64,000 nt of DNA from an uncultured Eubacteriales bacterium (GCA_900314775.1 OMWM01000008.1:1-64000); one strand, 5' to 3'; counted from the first letter of the stretch, positions 7,595-17,571 are shown. Notes: a model not told the origin generated them from the letters alone. Program-made: numbers and translations.

Positions 7595-10500
7595 TTGAAA
7601 GAGAAAATTCGTTTACTGTCAAAAGGGAAACTGGATTATGTATTGCCGGAGCTTGAACTTTCTGAGAGTGAACTGGAACTGGAGGTTGAAGCGGGCAGAA
7701 AGCTGAGCGGGGCTTTTGAAATCCGCAGTCTCAACGGCATTGCGATACGCGCGATGATTTTTTCGTCGAGCAAATGGATGAAGTGTCTGACCTCATCGAT
7801 CGTGGATACGCTGCAGGGCAGCATTCAGTACGAGTTTGACTCGGCCGCGTACGCGGCGGGCGACTACTGCGAAGGTGAGTTTATCATCGTGACGAACGGA
7901 GATCAGATCACGGTTCCGTATCGGGTTCATATCTGCGCGCCGTTCTGTGTCACATCGGCGGGGCGGATCAATGATCTCGACCGTTTTGCCGATCTTGCAC
8001 GCGATAACTGGAGCGAGGCGCTTGCTGTCTTTACCGGTTCCGATTTCAAACGTGTTTTTCTTTCACAGAAGCGCTATGCATGGATTTACGATTCGCTGGT
8101 GGCGGACAATGACCCGGCTGTTGCCATGGAGGAATTCCTCTGCACCGTCAAGCGCAAGAGCCCGCCGGCCATTACGGTGAGCCAGGATATGCTCGAATTT
8201 GACGGCATCAAAGGCCCGGTTTCGGGTACGCTCCTTGTGCAGAAGACGGAGTGGGGCTATATCCGCATCAATATCCGGACCGAGGGCGATTTCATTCATG
8301 TATTCCGGAAGACGGTGACAGACGAGGATTTTCTCGGCAGCTATTATCGCCTTGAATACGAGATCACGCCGACCTCGTCCGGCATCACCAACGGCAGCAT
8401 CATTCTGGAGACGATGAACCAGACCTTCGAGATTCCGGTTGCCTATTCGCTCTACCGGAAGCGCCGTGACGAAGATGTGCGGCGGCGTGTTCTGCTGAGT
8501 TCCTGGCATGACCTGGGCCGCAGCTATGCGGACTACGTGATCGGCAGCATCGATCTGAAGACGATGCTCAGCAATGCGCGGGAGGACCTGGACGGTATTC
8601 TGAATAATACCAAAAACAGAATCTATCGTGTCGTGGAGGCGCATGTCCTTTACCTGGAGGGCAAGAGCGGCGAGGCGAAGGAAGTCATCGATGCCATCAA
8701 CGGGCAGGAGCTTCGCTATGTTTCGGCGGTATATTACGGATACTATCTGTACGTGAATTCGCTGATCCGTGCCGATGAGCACTATACGCTTTTTATCCGG
8801 GATACGATCGATTACAGCATGCGCGGGCAGTATGCGGACAGCTGGGAACTGGCCGTCATCATGGCGCGGCTGCGGGGATTCCGCGGCAGCCGGGCGGAGC
8901 AGACCTATAAGAATTTCAAGGATGTCTACAATCGCCGCGAGACAGCGCCTGGTGCTGTTTTCTATGCCTATGCGGTGAATCTGATCAATGAGGATCCGTC
9001 GCTTGTCCATGAGATTGATGATTTTGAGGTCAGCGTGCTGATCTGGGGCACCCGCAATAAGGCTTTCAGCAATGATGCGGTGTACCAGTTTGCGGATCTG
9101 ATCGAGCACATGCGCGAATACAGTGCGGGCTGTGCCTACGCCATGGGACAGCTTTGTCCGGAGTATCAGACGAAGCCGATTCTGGCGGCTTACCTGCATA
9201 TGCTGATTCTGGGCGGCCATACGGGCAGGAAGTACCGCAGGTGGTATCTGCTCGGCATTGAGTCGGAGCTGAAGCTTCCGCTGCTGTATGAGAGCTATAT
9301 CGATACGCTCGATCTGCGGGAGGAGAACGAGATCCCGGCAGCGGTGCTTGTCTATTTTCAGTATGACAATCACCTGGATGACAGGAAGAAGGCGTTCCTG
9401 TACAGCTATATCGTCCGCCATTACACGGATGACGACAGTCTGATGCGCAATTACGACGATATCATTAAGACCTATACATTTGAGAAACTCAGAACCGGGC
9501 AGATCAACAGCGATCTGGCGGTCCTTTATGGAAAATATCTGACCAGGGAGAATCTGTCGCCGCACATGGCGCCGCATATGATGCACGTGATTTTCAAGCA
9601 GAAGATCACGTTTGACAAGCCGGCGCAGTACATCACGAAGGTGATGGTCGAGTACTCCGAGGTCGACTCGGCAGCGGTTTATCCGGTAGAGGACGGGGAA
9701 GCGTACGTTGACATCTACCTGGATGACTACCTGATTATTTTCCTGGATGCTGCCGGGAACAAGTATATGTCCTCGGTTTCCTATACAATGCAGAAGCTGT
9801 TTGACAACAGCCGGTATATCCGTTACTGCTACGAGCAGTGCCCGAACGACGAGATGATTCTTCTCGGCAGAAGCGAGCGGGCGCTAAAATATCAGATGAT
9901 GGATGACGATTCGATCGGTGTCTACAAGCGTACGCTCGGACTGAAAAATGTCAGTGCCGGCTACCGCCGCACGATCCTCAAGAATCTGATCGACTACTAT
10001 TATGACAGCTATGAAGGAGAGACGCTGGAGAAATATCTCCTGCGTATCGATATCGATATGCTCGACGGGACCGACCGCAGCAGCATTATCGAATATTATA
10101 TTCAGAGAAGCCTCTACGACAAAGCATACGAGGCCATCCGGAAATACGGCTATGACGGCATTCCGGTGCGGCGTATTCTGCGCCTCGCCTCCCGGATCAT
10201 CCGCGACCGGGACTTCGAGGAGGATGCGCTGCTGATTGAGCTTTCCTATGAAGCTTTTTCCAAAGGCAAGTATGACGAGGTCGTCCTGAATTATCTGATC
10301 CGATATTATTCGGGTCCGGTGGAGAATCTGTTCCGCATCTGGAAAGCGTCGAAGGAATTTGAGATCTCCACAGCGGAGATTGAAGAGAAACTGCTCTGCG
10401 AGATGCTTTTTACCGAGAAGATGGTAGAGCAGAGCGGACAGGTGTTTGCGTCGTATTACGACAGTGAGCGCAGCAATTCGATGATTGTGCGGGCGTATCT

Positions 10501-11155
10501 TGCTTTTTATGCCTACAGGATGCTGTGCGATGAGAACATGGAAGGCAGTCCGCAGGTTCTGCAGATCATGGAGATTGAGCAGGATCAGCTCGAAAATGCA
10601 GGCGACGTCGTGAATCTGGCGGTGCTCCGGTATTATGCGTCGGGACATCAGCCGGAGAAGGCATTTTACGGCAAGCTCTGTGCGCGGGCAGCGGAATTTG
10701 TGAGCCGCGGCATTGTGCTGCCGTTCTTTACCGCCTATGAGAATCACACGACGGTGCCGGCGGAGCTGGTTGATCTGACCTATGTCACCTACATCGCGCA
10801 TCCCGGCTGTACGGCGGATATTGCCTTTCAGGTCGGTGAGGGAGAAGACGCGCAGGAGCGCGAGGTGCCGATGCGCAGAATCACCGGCAATATTTTCGTA
10901 TATACCTTCCGTCTGTATGACAAGGAGAAGATCCGCTGCCGGATTCTGGAAATCCATGACGGACAGAAGACGGCGGTGCATGAAGAGACGGTCAGGGCCG
11001 CCAGACATGGCAGCCGCAGCGGCGGCAGCGGCTTCGAGAAGATCAGCCGCATGCAGCATCTGCTCGCTGCCGGGGATGACCAGAAGCTGGACGAAGCCCT
11101 GATGGAATATGATCGTTTTGATGAGCAGACAGATGGATGTTTTGAACTAATATAG
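7595..11155 (+). CDS. DUF5717-like giant protein (1186 aa)
   Basis: Very large protein of unknown function that I match by recall to the Lachnospiraceae family DUF5717. Residues about 1-290 look like tandem beta-sandwich domains (alternating hydrophobic strands; a second unit begins near ITVSQDMLEFDGIKGPVSGT). About 300-1000 is predominantly helical with Tyr/Leu/Ala periodicity reminiscent of TPR or Sel1-like solenoids. About 1020-1130 returns to beta strands. There is no signal peptide or membrane segment, so it is likely a cytoplasmic scaffold. The start is TTG at 7595 behind AGGAG (7581-7585). It is 14 bases from the DUF5716 gene and probably encodes that protein's partner. The function is not known; the solenoid reading is inference. 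Confidence 0.85.
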   Translation: MKEKIRLLSKGKLDYVLPELELSESELELEVEAGRKLSGAFEIRSLNGIAIRAMIFSSSKWMKCLTSSIVDTLQGSIQYEFDSAAYAAGDYCEGEFIIVTNGDQITVPYRVHICAPFCVTSAGRINDLDRFADLARDNWSEALAVFTGSDFKRVFLSQKRYAWIYDSLVADNDPAVAMEEFLCTVKRKSPPAITVSQDMLEFDGIKGPVSGTLLVQKTEWGYIRINIRTEGDFIHVFRKTVTDEDFLGSYYRLEYEITPTSSGITNGSIILETMNQTFEIPVAYSLYRKRRDEDVRRRVLLSSWHDLGRSYADYVIGSIDLKTMLSNAREDLDGILNNTKNRIYRVVEAHVLYLEGKSGEAKEVIDAINGQELRYVSAVYYGYYLYVNSLIRADEHYTLFIRDTIDYSMRGQYADSWELAVIMARLRGFRGSRAEQTYKNFKDVYNRRETAPGAVFYAYAVNLINEDPSLVHEIDDFEVSVLIWGTRNKAFSNDAVYQFADLIEHMREYSAGCAYAMGQLCPEYQTKPILAAYLHMLILGGHTGRKYRRWYLLGIESELKLPLLYESYIDTLDLREENEIPAAVLVYFQYDNHLDDRKKAFLYSYIVRHYTDDDSLMRNYDDIIKTYTFEKLRTGQINSDLAVLYGKYLTRENLSPHMAPHMMHVIFKQKITFDKPAQYITKVMVEYSEVDSAAVYPVEDGEAYVDIYLDDYLIIFLDAAGNKYMSSVSYTMQKLFDNSRYIRYCYEQCPNDEMILLGRSERALKYQMMDDDSIGVYKRTLGLKNVSAGYRRTILKNLIDYYYDSYEGETLEKYLLRIDIDMLDGTDRSSIIEYYIQRSLYDKAYEAIRKYGYDGIPVRRILRLASRIIRDRDFEEDALLIELSYEAFSKGKYDEVVLNYLIRYYSGPVENLFRIWKASKEFEISTAEIEEKLLCEMLFTEKMVEQSGQVFASYYDSERSNSMIVRAYLAFYAYRMLCDENMEGSPQVLQIMEIEQDQLENAGDVVNLAVLRYYASGHQPEKAFYGKLCARAAEFVSRGIVLPFFTAYENHTTVPAELVDLTYVTYIAHPGCTADIAFQVGEGEDAQEREVPMRRITGNIFVYTFRLYDKEKIRCRILEIHDGQKTAVHEETVRAARHGSRSGGSGFEKISRMQHLLAAGDDQKLDEALMEYDRFDEQTDGCFELI

Positions 11156-11169
11156 GAGAAGTCCGGAAG

Positions 11170-13290
11170 ATGGATGAACACAAACTGATAGTTGGCATGG
11201 ATCTGGGCAATGAACTGACCCGGATATGCTATTCAGACGAAGAGAATATCTCTTCGATGACGGCAGCGGAGGACAGCAGTCTGACGATACCGTCTCTTCT
11301 CTGGCGCGGCAGCGGGACCGGCTGGCTGGCAGGCACAGAGGCCGAACAGGCCGCGCAGAACGGAGAAGGTGAACGCATCACGTCTTTCCTGAACGGAGAT
11401 CCTCAGGAGACTGTTTACCAGACAGAGGGGGAGACGCTCAGAAGGGCGGATCTGGCAGAGATTTTCATACGCCAGACGCTCTCCTGGCTGGAATCACGTG
11501 TGGAAAACGGTCACGTACAGTATGTCACGGTGACGCTGCCGGAGATCGTGTCGGGTACGGTACAGGCACTGCGGCAGATCGGCGATGCACTTGGCTTTGC
11601 AAACGGCAGTTTTGCCGTCCTGAGCCACGAGCGCAGTTTTGCCATACAGGCGCTTACGCAGCCGCGCGATGTCTGGATGCACGGTACGGGACTGTTTGAG
11701 TATGGAGACAGCGGTCTGATCTACCGCGAGATGCGTGTGGAGTGGAGCAGAAAACCGCTGTCGGTACAGGTTACCGATCCGGTTGAATACGGCGTCGTTC
11801 AGGAAGAAGAGGACGCCGATGCGCGGGATCGTACTTTTGCCGATATCGTGGAGAAGATCGCGGCGCCCGGGAAAATTTCTTCTTTTTTCCTGTTCGGCAG
11901 GAATTTTGAGGAAGCCGTTCACAACAACGAGATGCATCTTTCCCTGCAGAAGCTGGGAGCAGGCCGCAGGCGCGTATTTATCGGTGATAATCTGTATGCG
12001 CGGGGCGCGTTCTGCAGCAGTCTTTTTCTGCGGGATCCCGGCAGGCGGCCGGAGGTCCTGATCCGCGACAGCGATATGACGGAGCAGGAGATCTGCGTGC
12101 GCACATTGCACCGGGGAACGCTGCACAATACGGTTCTTGTGCCGGCGGGCACCGCATGGTATGAAGACACCGGGCAGCATGAGATTATTGCCGGCAGCGG
12201 CGATCGCCTGGTTCTGCTCGTGCGGGACCCGAAGAGCAGCCGGCAGCGGCAGGTTATCCTGCAGCTGGACGGGATACCGGTCAGACCGGAGCGGACGACG
12301 AGGCTGACTGTGCGGATGCGCTGCAGTGCCCCGGGACAGTGCAGCGTGACGGCTTCTGATGAAGGATTCGGTGAGCTGTACGCCTCTTCCGGGAAGACAT
12401 GGAGTGTGGACATCGATATGACAGCCCAGCCGGATGAAAATGAACAGCCGGCCGGCGATATCGCCATCGAGTGCATGAAAACCGCAGAAAATGCGGTATT
12501 TGCGATGCCGGTATCCGGGATCCGTCTGCATACGCCGGAAGAGCTGTGCTGGTATATTTATCACAACACGTTTGCGATCACACCGGATATCATCGGGGAT
12601 GATTTTTATGACTGGCTGGATAAGATAACGGGCAGCCAGGAGATGACAAATGCCATCCGCGCCTATCGGCAGGCGGATCGGCCTTTTGAGGATATTATCC
12701 GGCTGATACTGCGCTCCGTCGATTATCTGACGGCGGCGGAGATCGCCGAAGTCATGGACAGGCTGGCGCAGGCCGGGAAGAGCAACAAAGCCGAGCTTGC
12801 CAGGCTGGCCGCGGATAATTACTGCCGGTCAGGCCTCTATATGGCGGCACTGCGCTGCTACCAGAGCCTTCTGTGCAAACTGGACGGCGAATTCGATCCG
12901 CTGACATCGCGCAGTATGAAGGCGGCAGTATGGCATAATGCCGGCGTCGCTTTCCTGAAGCTGCATAACACGAAGAGTGCGGTGCAGTGCATGGCGGCAT
13001 CTTATGACCTGGACCCGGACAGCCGCATGCTGCAGGATTACCTGCAGGTGCTGTACCTTGACGGCGACCAGGAGAAGATTGAGGAGATCGCCGGCGAGAA
13101 CGCGATGTCGGATGAACAGGTGGGCGAGATCCTGAAGCCGCTTGTCTCGGCAGCGGGCGCCTACCGCGATTCACAGCGTTTCAAGGCACTGGACAGCGGG
13201 CTGAAGCTGAAATATAATTCAATGGATGAATACCGCGCATTCTGCCAGGAGTACCTGGACGAGCAGAAAACGCGTTATACAATAAGTTAA
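11170..13290 (+). CDS. DUF5716-like Hsp70/actin-fold protein with C-terminal helical repeats (706 aa)
   Basis: The N-terminal about 290 residues follow the plan of an Hsp70/actin ATPase: phosphate-1 loop VGMDLGNELT (8-17), central YVTVTLPE (118-125), a phosphate-2-like GLFEYGDSG (174-182) in which the Gly-rich DLGGGT core is lost, and an adenosine-like FFLFGRNFEE (239-248) and NLYARGA (274-280). Thus ATP binding is plausible but catalysis is doubtful. A beta-rich middle (about 290-440) could stand for a substrate-binding domain. Residues about 540-690 are TPR-like (AVWHNAGVAFLKLHNTKSA). I match it by recall to DUF5716. It starts behind AGGAGAAG (11154-11161) and lies between DUF5717 and valS. 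Substrate and function are unknown. Confidence 0.83.
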   Translation: MDEHKLIVGMDLGNELTRICYSDEENISSMTAAEDSSLTIPSLLWRGSGTGWLAGTEAEQAAQNGEGERITSFLNGDPQETVYQTEGETLRRADLAEIFIRQTLSWLESRVENGHVQYVTVTLPEIVSGTVQALRQIGDALGFANGSFAVLSHERSFAIQALTQPRDVWMHGTGLFEYGDSGLIYREMRVEWSRKPLSVQVTDPVEYGVVQEEEDADARDRTFADIVEKIAAPGKISSFFLFGRNFEEAVHNNEMHLSLQKLGAGRRRVFIGDNLYARGAFCSSLFLRDPGRRPEVLIRDSDMTEQEICVRTLHRGTLHNTVLVPAGTAWYEDTGQHEIIAGSGDRLVLLVRDPKSSRQRQVILQLDGIPVRPERTTRLTVRMRCSAPGQCSVTASDEGFGELYASSGKTWSVDIDMTAQPDENEQPAGDIAIECMKTAENAVFAMPVSGIRLHTPEELCWYIYHNTFAITPDIIGDDFYDWLDKITGSQEMTNAIRAYRQADRPFEDIIRLILRSVDYLTAAEIAEVMDRLAQAGKSNKAELARLAADNYCRSGLYMAALRCYQSLLCKLDGEFDPLTSRSMKAAVWHNAGVAFLKLHNTKSAVQCMAASYDLDPDSRMLQDYLQVLYLDGDQEKIEEIAGENAMSDEQVGEILKPLVSAAGAYRDSQRFKALDSGLKLKYNSMDEYRAFCQEYLDEQKTRYTIS

Positions 13291-13308
13291 ATAAAGGAGT
13301 AAAACGTG

Positions 13309-15966
13309 ATGGAAATGAGTAAGACATACGATCCGCAGGAGATAGAGGATCGTATTTACGATAACTGGGTGAAGAACAATTATTTCCATGCCGAAGTCAA
13401 TCGGGATAAGAAACCGTTCACTATCGTCATGCCGCCTCCGAATATCACCGGACAGCTGCATATGGGACATGCGCTCGACAATACGATGCAGGATATCCTG
13501 ATCCGCTACAAGAGAATGCAGGGATATGAAGCACTCTGGCAGCCGGGCACGGACCACGCGAGCATCGCGACAGAGGTCAAGATCATCAAGCAGCTCAAGG
13601 AAGAAGGCCTGACCAAGGAAGACCTCGGCAGAGAGAAGTTCCTCGAGCGCGCATGGCAGTGGCGTGAGGAATACGGTTCCCGGATTATCAAACAGCTCAA
13701 GAAGATGGGCTCTTCCGCTGACTGGGAGCGCGAACGTTTTACTCTTGATGAGGGCTGTTCCAAGGCGGTGCAGGAGGTTTTCCTGCGCCTGCACAAGAAG
13801 GGCTATATTTACAGAGGCTCCCGCATCATCAACTGGTGTCCGAAATGTCAGACCACTATTTCCGATGCGGAGGTCGAGCATGTCGATCAGGCAGGCCATT
13901 TCTGGCATATCCGCTATCCGATCGACGGTGAAGAGGGAAAATATATTGAGATCGCGACGACACGTCCGGAGACCATGCTCGGCGATACCGCCATTGCGGT
14001 GCATCCGGATGACGAGCGCTACACGGATCTGGTCGGCAAATACTGCATCCTTCCGCTGGTCGGCAGAAAGATTCCGATTATCGCCGATGCCTATGTAGAC
14101 AGAGAGTTCGGCACCGGTGCCGTGAAGATCACGCCGGCACATGACCCGAACGATTTCGAGGTCGGCAGGAGAAATAACCTCGAAGAGATCAACATCATGA
14201 ACGATGATGCGACGATCAACGAAAAGGGCGGCAAATACGCCGGCATGGACCGCTACGAGGCCCGTGATGCGATGGTTAAGGACCTTGAGGAGCAGGGCTA
14301 CCTTGTCGGCATCGAGGACATCACGCACAGCGTCGGCACGCACGATCGCTGCGGTACGACGGTTGAGCCGCTCGTTAAGCCGCAGTGGTTTGTCCGCATG
14401 GACGAACTCGCCAAACCGGCGATTGAGGCGATCCACAACGGCAGCCTCCGTTTCGTGCCGGAGCGCTACAATAAGACCTATCTCAACTGGCTCGAGAACA
14501 TCCATGACTGGTGCATTTCCCGTCAGCTCTGGTGGGGCCACCGGATTCCGGCTTACTACTGTGATGACTGCGGCGAGATTGTCGTAGACAGACAGATGCC
14601 GAAGGTCTGCCCGAAGTGCGGCGGAACGCATTTCACGCAGGACCCGGATACGCTGGATACCTGGTTCTCATCGGCGCTGTGGCCGTTCTCCACGCTGGGA
14701 TGGCCGGATCATACGCCGGAGCTTGATTATTTCTACCCGACAGATGTTCTGGTAACCGGCTATGACATCATTTTCTTCTGGGTTGTCCGCATGGTATTTT
14801 CCGGACTGGAGAACATGGGCGATGTACCGTTCCACACGGTTCTGATTCACGGACTTGTCCGCGACGAGCAGGGACGCAAGATGAGCAAATCGCTCGGCAA
14901 CGGTGTTGACCCGCTGAAGGTCATTGACAAGTACGGCGCTGACGCACTGCGTCTCACGCTGATTACCGGCAACGCACCGGGCAACGATATGCGCTATTCC
15001 GACAAGAAGGTAGAGGCGAGCCGGAATTTTGCCAACAAGGTATGGAACGCATCCCGTTTCATTCTCATGAACATGGATCAGGCGCGTGAGAAGGGTATCA
15101 GCTGGGACGATGTACAGCTTTCCGAGCTGACGCAGGCTGATAAATGGATCCTCTCCAAGGTGAACCACGTGACGGCGGAGATGACGGAAAATCTCGACAA
15201 ATTCGAGCTCGGCATCGCCGTACAGAAGGTCTATGATTTTATCTGGGACGAGTTCTGCGACTGGTATATCGAGATGGTGAAACCGCGTCTGTACAATGAT
15301 GAGGATCAGACGAAGAGAGCGGCCCTCTGGACGCTGCAGACGGTTCTGATTCAGGCTGTCAAGCTGCTTCATCCGTATATGCCGTTTATCACGGAAGAGA
15401 TTTTCCAGCATGTACAGAGCAAAGAAGAGACGATCATGCTGTCGGCATGGCCGGTCTATAAAGAGGAGTGGAATTTCGAAGAGGATGAGCGCGCCGTTGA
15501 GTATATCAAAGACGCTGTGCGCGGCATCCGTACTATCCGCAAGGACATGAATGTACCGCTGAGCAAAAAGACAAAGGTATATGTCGTTTCCGGGGATGAA
15601 AAGGTGCGCGATATTTTCACGCAGAGCCGTGTTTTCTTCGAGACACTCGGACATGCCAATGACGTGACCGTGCAGACAGATAAAACAGGCATCGCCGATG
15701 ATGCGGTTTCCGTGGTCATTCAGGGCGCGGAGCTTTACATTCCGCTCGATGAGCTGGTCGATATCAGCAAGGAGATCGAGCGTCTCGGCAAAGAGCGCGA
15801 GAAGACAGCCGCCGAGATCAAACGTGCGCAGGGCATGCTTGCCAATAAGAATTTCGTCGCCAAGGCACCGGAGGCCAAGGTGCAGGCGGAACGCGACAAG
15901 CTGGACAAATACACACAGCTTCTTTCACAGCTGGACAGCCGGATTGATTCGCTGAGAAACCGCTGA
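13309..15966 (+). CDS. valS: Valine--tRNA ligase
   Basis: 885 aa class I aminoacyl-tRNA synthetase that charges tRNA-Val. The HIGH motif appears as PPPNITGQLHMGHAL, KMSKS as GRKMSKSLGN, and the editing domain carries the TTRPETMLGDTA motif. A zinc-finger pair CDDCGEI and CPKCGG lies in the central insert. The C-terminal coiled-coil tRNA-binding arm (VDISKEIERLGKEREKTAAE) is present. GTG 13306, ATG 13309 and ATG 13315 are alternatives; ATG 13309 is 9 bases from AAGGAG. The gap to the preceding gene is only 18 bases, so there is no room for a T-box leader here, unlike many Firmicute valS genes; control must come from the operon promoter. Confidence 0.97.
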   Translation: MEMSKTYDPQEIEDRIYDNWVKNNYFHAEVNRDKKPFTIVMPPPNITGQLHMGHALDNTMQDILIRYKRMQGYEALWQPGTDHASIATEVKIIKQLKEEGLTKEDLGREKFLERAWQWREEYGSRIIKQLKKMGSSADWERERFTLDEGCSKAVQEVFLRLHKKGYIYRGSRIINWCPKCQTTISDAEVEHVDQAGHFWHIRYPIDGEEGKYIEIATTRPETMLGDTAIAVHPDDERYTDLVGKYCILPLVGRKIPIIADAYVDREFGTGAVKITPAHDPNDFEVGRRNNLEEINIMNDDATINEKGGKYAGMDRYEARDAMVKDLEEQGYLVGIEDITHSVGTHDRCGTTVEPLVKPQWFVRMDELAKPAIEAIHNGSLRFVPERYNKTYLNWLENIHDWCISRQLWWGHRIPAYYCDDCGEIVVDRQMPKVCPKCGGTHFTQDPDTLDTWFSSALWPFSTLGWPDHTPELDYFYPTDVLVTGYDIIFFWVVRMVFSGLENMGDVPFHTVLIHGLVRDEQGRKMSKSLGNGVDPLKVIDKYGADALRLTLITGNAPGNDMRYSDKKVEASRNFANKVWNASRFILMNMDQAREKGISWDDVQLSELTQADKWILSKVNHVTAEMTENLDKFELGIAVQKVYDFIWDEFCDWYIEMVKPRLYNDEDQTKRAALWTLQTVLIQAVKLLHPYMPFITEEIFQHVQSKEETIMLSAWPVYKEEWNFEEDERAVEYIKDAVRGIRTIRKDMNVPLSKKTKVYVVSGDEKVRDIFTQSRVFFETLGHANDVTVQTDKTGIADDAVSVVIQGAELYIPLDELVDISKEIERLGKEREKTAAEIKRAQGMLANKNFVAKAPEAKVQAERDKLDKYTQLLSQLDSRIDSLRNR

Positions 15967-15984
15967 TCGGGGGAGAAGCAGAAA

Positions 15985-17403
15985 TTGACATACAGTGAGG
16001 CAGAGGAATATATTAACAATATTCCCCGTTTTACGAAGGAAAAATCCGAGGGCAATCTGCGCAGGATTCTCCGGCATTTCGGAAATCCGCAGAATACCTT
16101 CCGGTACATTCATGTGGCCGGCACCAACGGCAAGGGCTCTGTCTGCGCCTATCTTGACAGTGCACTGCGCTTAGCCGGCCGCAGAACCGGCCTGTTTACC
16201 TCGCCGCATCTCGTGACGACGGCGGAGCGGATGAAGGTCGGCGGCGAAGATATTTCCGAGGAAGAATTCACGGAGATCTTCGAAGAACTGAAACAACTGA
16301 TTGATGGAGGGATGGGCGTTTATGCCCATCCTACCTATTTTGAATGGCTGTATATCATGGCCATGATCTGGTTTTCCAGAAAGAATATCGAATACGGCGT
16401 TGTGGAGACCGGCCTCGGCGGCCGGCTGGACGCAACGAATATCATAGAAAACCCCGCGGTCACGGTGATCACGTCGATCAGCTATGATCACATGGAGATT
16501 CTCGGGGATACCATTGAGATGATTGCCGGTGAGAAAGCCGGTATTATCAAAGCCGGTGTGCCGCTGATCTGCGACGGCAGCAGTCCGGAGGCAGAGAAGG
16601 TTCTGACAGAGCGGGCGCGCGGACTCGGGGCGCCGGTGACGGTGATTCATCCGGAGGATCTCGAGATACTGAGCGCGCCGGGAGAGCCGCTGCGGTACAG
16701 GCTGCACAGCGGAGGCGAAGCCGGGCAGGCGGCAGAAAAAACCGCAGGCACCGGAGAAGCGGCGCCGAGATCCGCAGGCACCGGAGAAGCGGCGCCGAAA
16801 TCCGCAGGCACCGGAGAAGCGGCGCCGGAGGATCCGGTGATTGAAGCCGGTTCACGTGCGGTTTACCAGGCGATGAACAGCAGCCTTGCCTATACGGCAT
16901 TCAGACAGCTTGGCCGCGCTGATGCGCAGCTTGCCGGGCAGACGGATGCGCAGATATCCTCTGCGTTCTGCGCGGTGCGGTGGCCGGCCAGATTTGAGGA
17001 GATCGCACCGGATATTTACGTGGACGGTGCGCACAATACAGGCGGCATGGAGATGCTGGCCGCCACGATGAAGACGGCACTGGCAGGCCGCAGCATTGTG
17101 CTGGTGTTTGCCGTGGCCAACGATAAGGATTACACGGACATGATCCGCATTCTCTGCGGTGCTAGCGGCATCTGCCGCGTGGTTGTCACGCAGCTCGAAT
17201 CGGTGCGCCGCACGGATCTGAGAACAGAAGCGGAATTATTTGAAAAATATGGTGATTTTCATCCGGCCATGATATATGATATAGAAAGTGCAGTAAAAGA
17301 AGGCATCAGACTGGCCGGAGAAACGGGCAGTGTGCTGCTGTGTACGGGTTCGCTGTACCTGGCAGGCAGCATACTGAGAATTACCGGGGTGAGAGATAAA
17401 TGA
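15985..17403 (+). CDS. folC: Bifunctional folylpolyglutamate synthase/dihydrofolate synthase
   Basis: 472 aa Mur-ligase-like enzyme that adds glutamate to folates. The P-loop is GTNGKGSVCAYL (about 46-57). GLFTSPHL and VETGLGGRLDATNII are folate/Mg2+ motifs. WPARFEEI and DGAHNTGGMEML mark the C-terminal domain. The protein is longer than typical (about 430 aa) because of an Ala/Gly/Glu/Pro insert near residues 245-290 that includes three copies of a 10-residue repeat. TTG start at 15985 behind GGGGGAGAAG. The stop overlaps the start of a small gene (ATGA). Confidence 0.95.
   Translation: MTYSEAEEYINNIPRFTKEKSEGNLRRILRHFGNPQNTFRYIHVAGTNGKGSVCAYLDSALRLAGRRTGLFTSPHLVTTAERMKVGGEDISEEEFTEIFEELKQLIDGGMGVYAHPTYFEWLYIMAMIWFSRKNIEYGVVETGLGGRLDATNIIENPAVTVITSISYDHMEILGDTIEMIAGEKAGIIKAGVPLICDGSSPEAEKVLTERARGLGAPVTVIHPEDLEILSAPGEPLRYRLHSGGEAGQAAEKTAGTGEAAPRSAGTGEAAPKSAGTGEAAPEDPVIEAGSRAVYQAMNSSLAYTAFRQLGRADAQLAGQTDAQISSAFCAVRWPARFEEIAPDIYVDGAHNTGGMEMLAATMKTALAGRSIVLVFAVANDKDYTDMIRILCGASGICRVVVTQLESVRRTDLRTEAELFEKYGDFHPAMIYDIESAVKEGIRLAGETGSVLLCTGSLYLAGSILRITGVRDK
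16741..16830 (+). repeat. 30-bp tandem repeat x3 inside folC
   Basis: Three 30-bp units (starting 16741, 16771, 16801), nearly identical and in frame, encode AGTGEAAP plus two variable residues. It expands a linker in folC. Copy number could vary between strains without a frameshift. Confidence 0.95.
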
Positions 17404-17558
17404 TCAATTTTGAAGAAGAATTAAAGAAATTCAAGCCGAGCCTGGAAATCGATCAGGCTGAGGAATCTATATTTAAGAACGATCTCCGTGATGTCACCGA
17501 TATCATGGAGGATATGATCAAGGAACTGAAGTCCAGCGACCTGAATAAACATTTCTAG
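17400..17558 (+). CDS. Small acidic helical protein (52 aa), hypothetical
   Basis: An uninterrupted 53-codon frame (ATG 17400 to TAG 17556-17558) starts on the folC stop codon in an ATGA overlap, the same coupling seen between other genes of this window. The product is charged and probably all-helical: it begins MINFEEELKKFKPSLEIDQ and continues with Asp/Glu and Ile/Met-rich turns typical of a short coiled coil or adaptor. It fills the 170-base gap between folC and the zinc-ribbon TPR gene, whose ribosome binding site (TAGGAGG) overlaps this gene's stop. I cannot name a family. Translation is inferred from the tight packing and frame. Confidence 0.7.
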   Translation: MINFEEELKKFKPSLEIDQAEESIFKNDLRDVTDIMEDMIKELKSSDLNKHF

Positions 17559-17571
17559 GAGGCAGAACCGT

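Noticed and set aside
8063..9586. 507-codon minus-strand frame
   Set aside because: It lies entirely opposite the DUF5717 gene in the mirrored frame, has no ribosome site and reads as an Arg/His/Ile-rich shadow protein.
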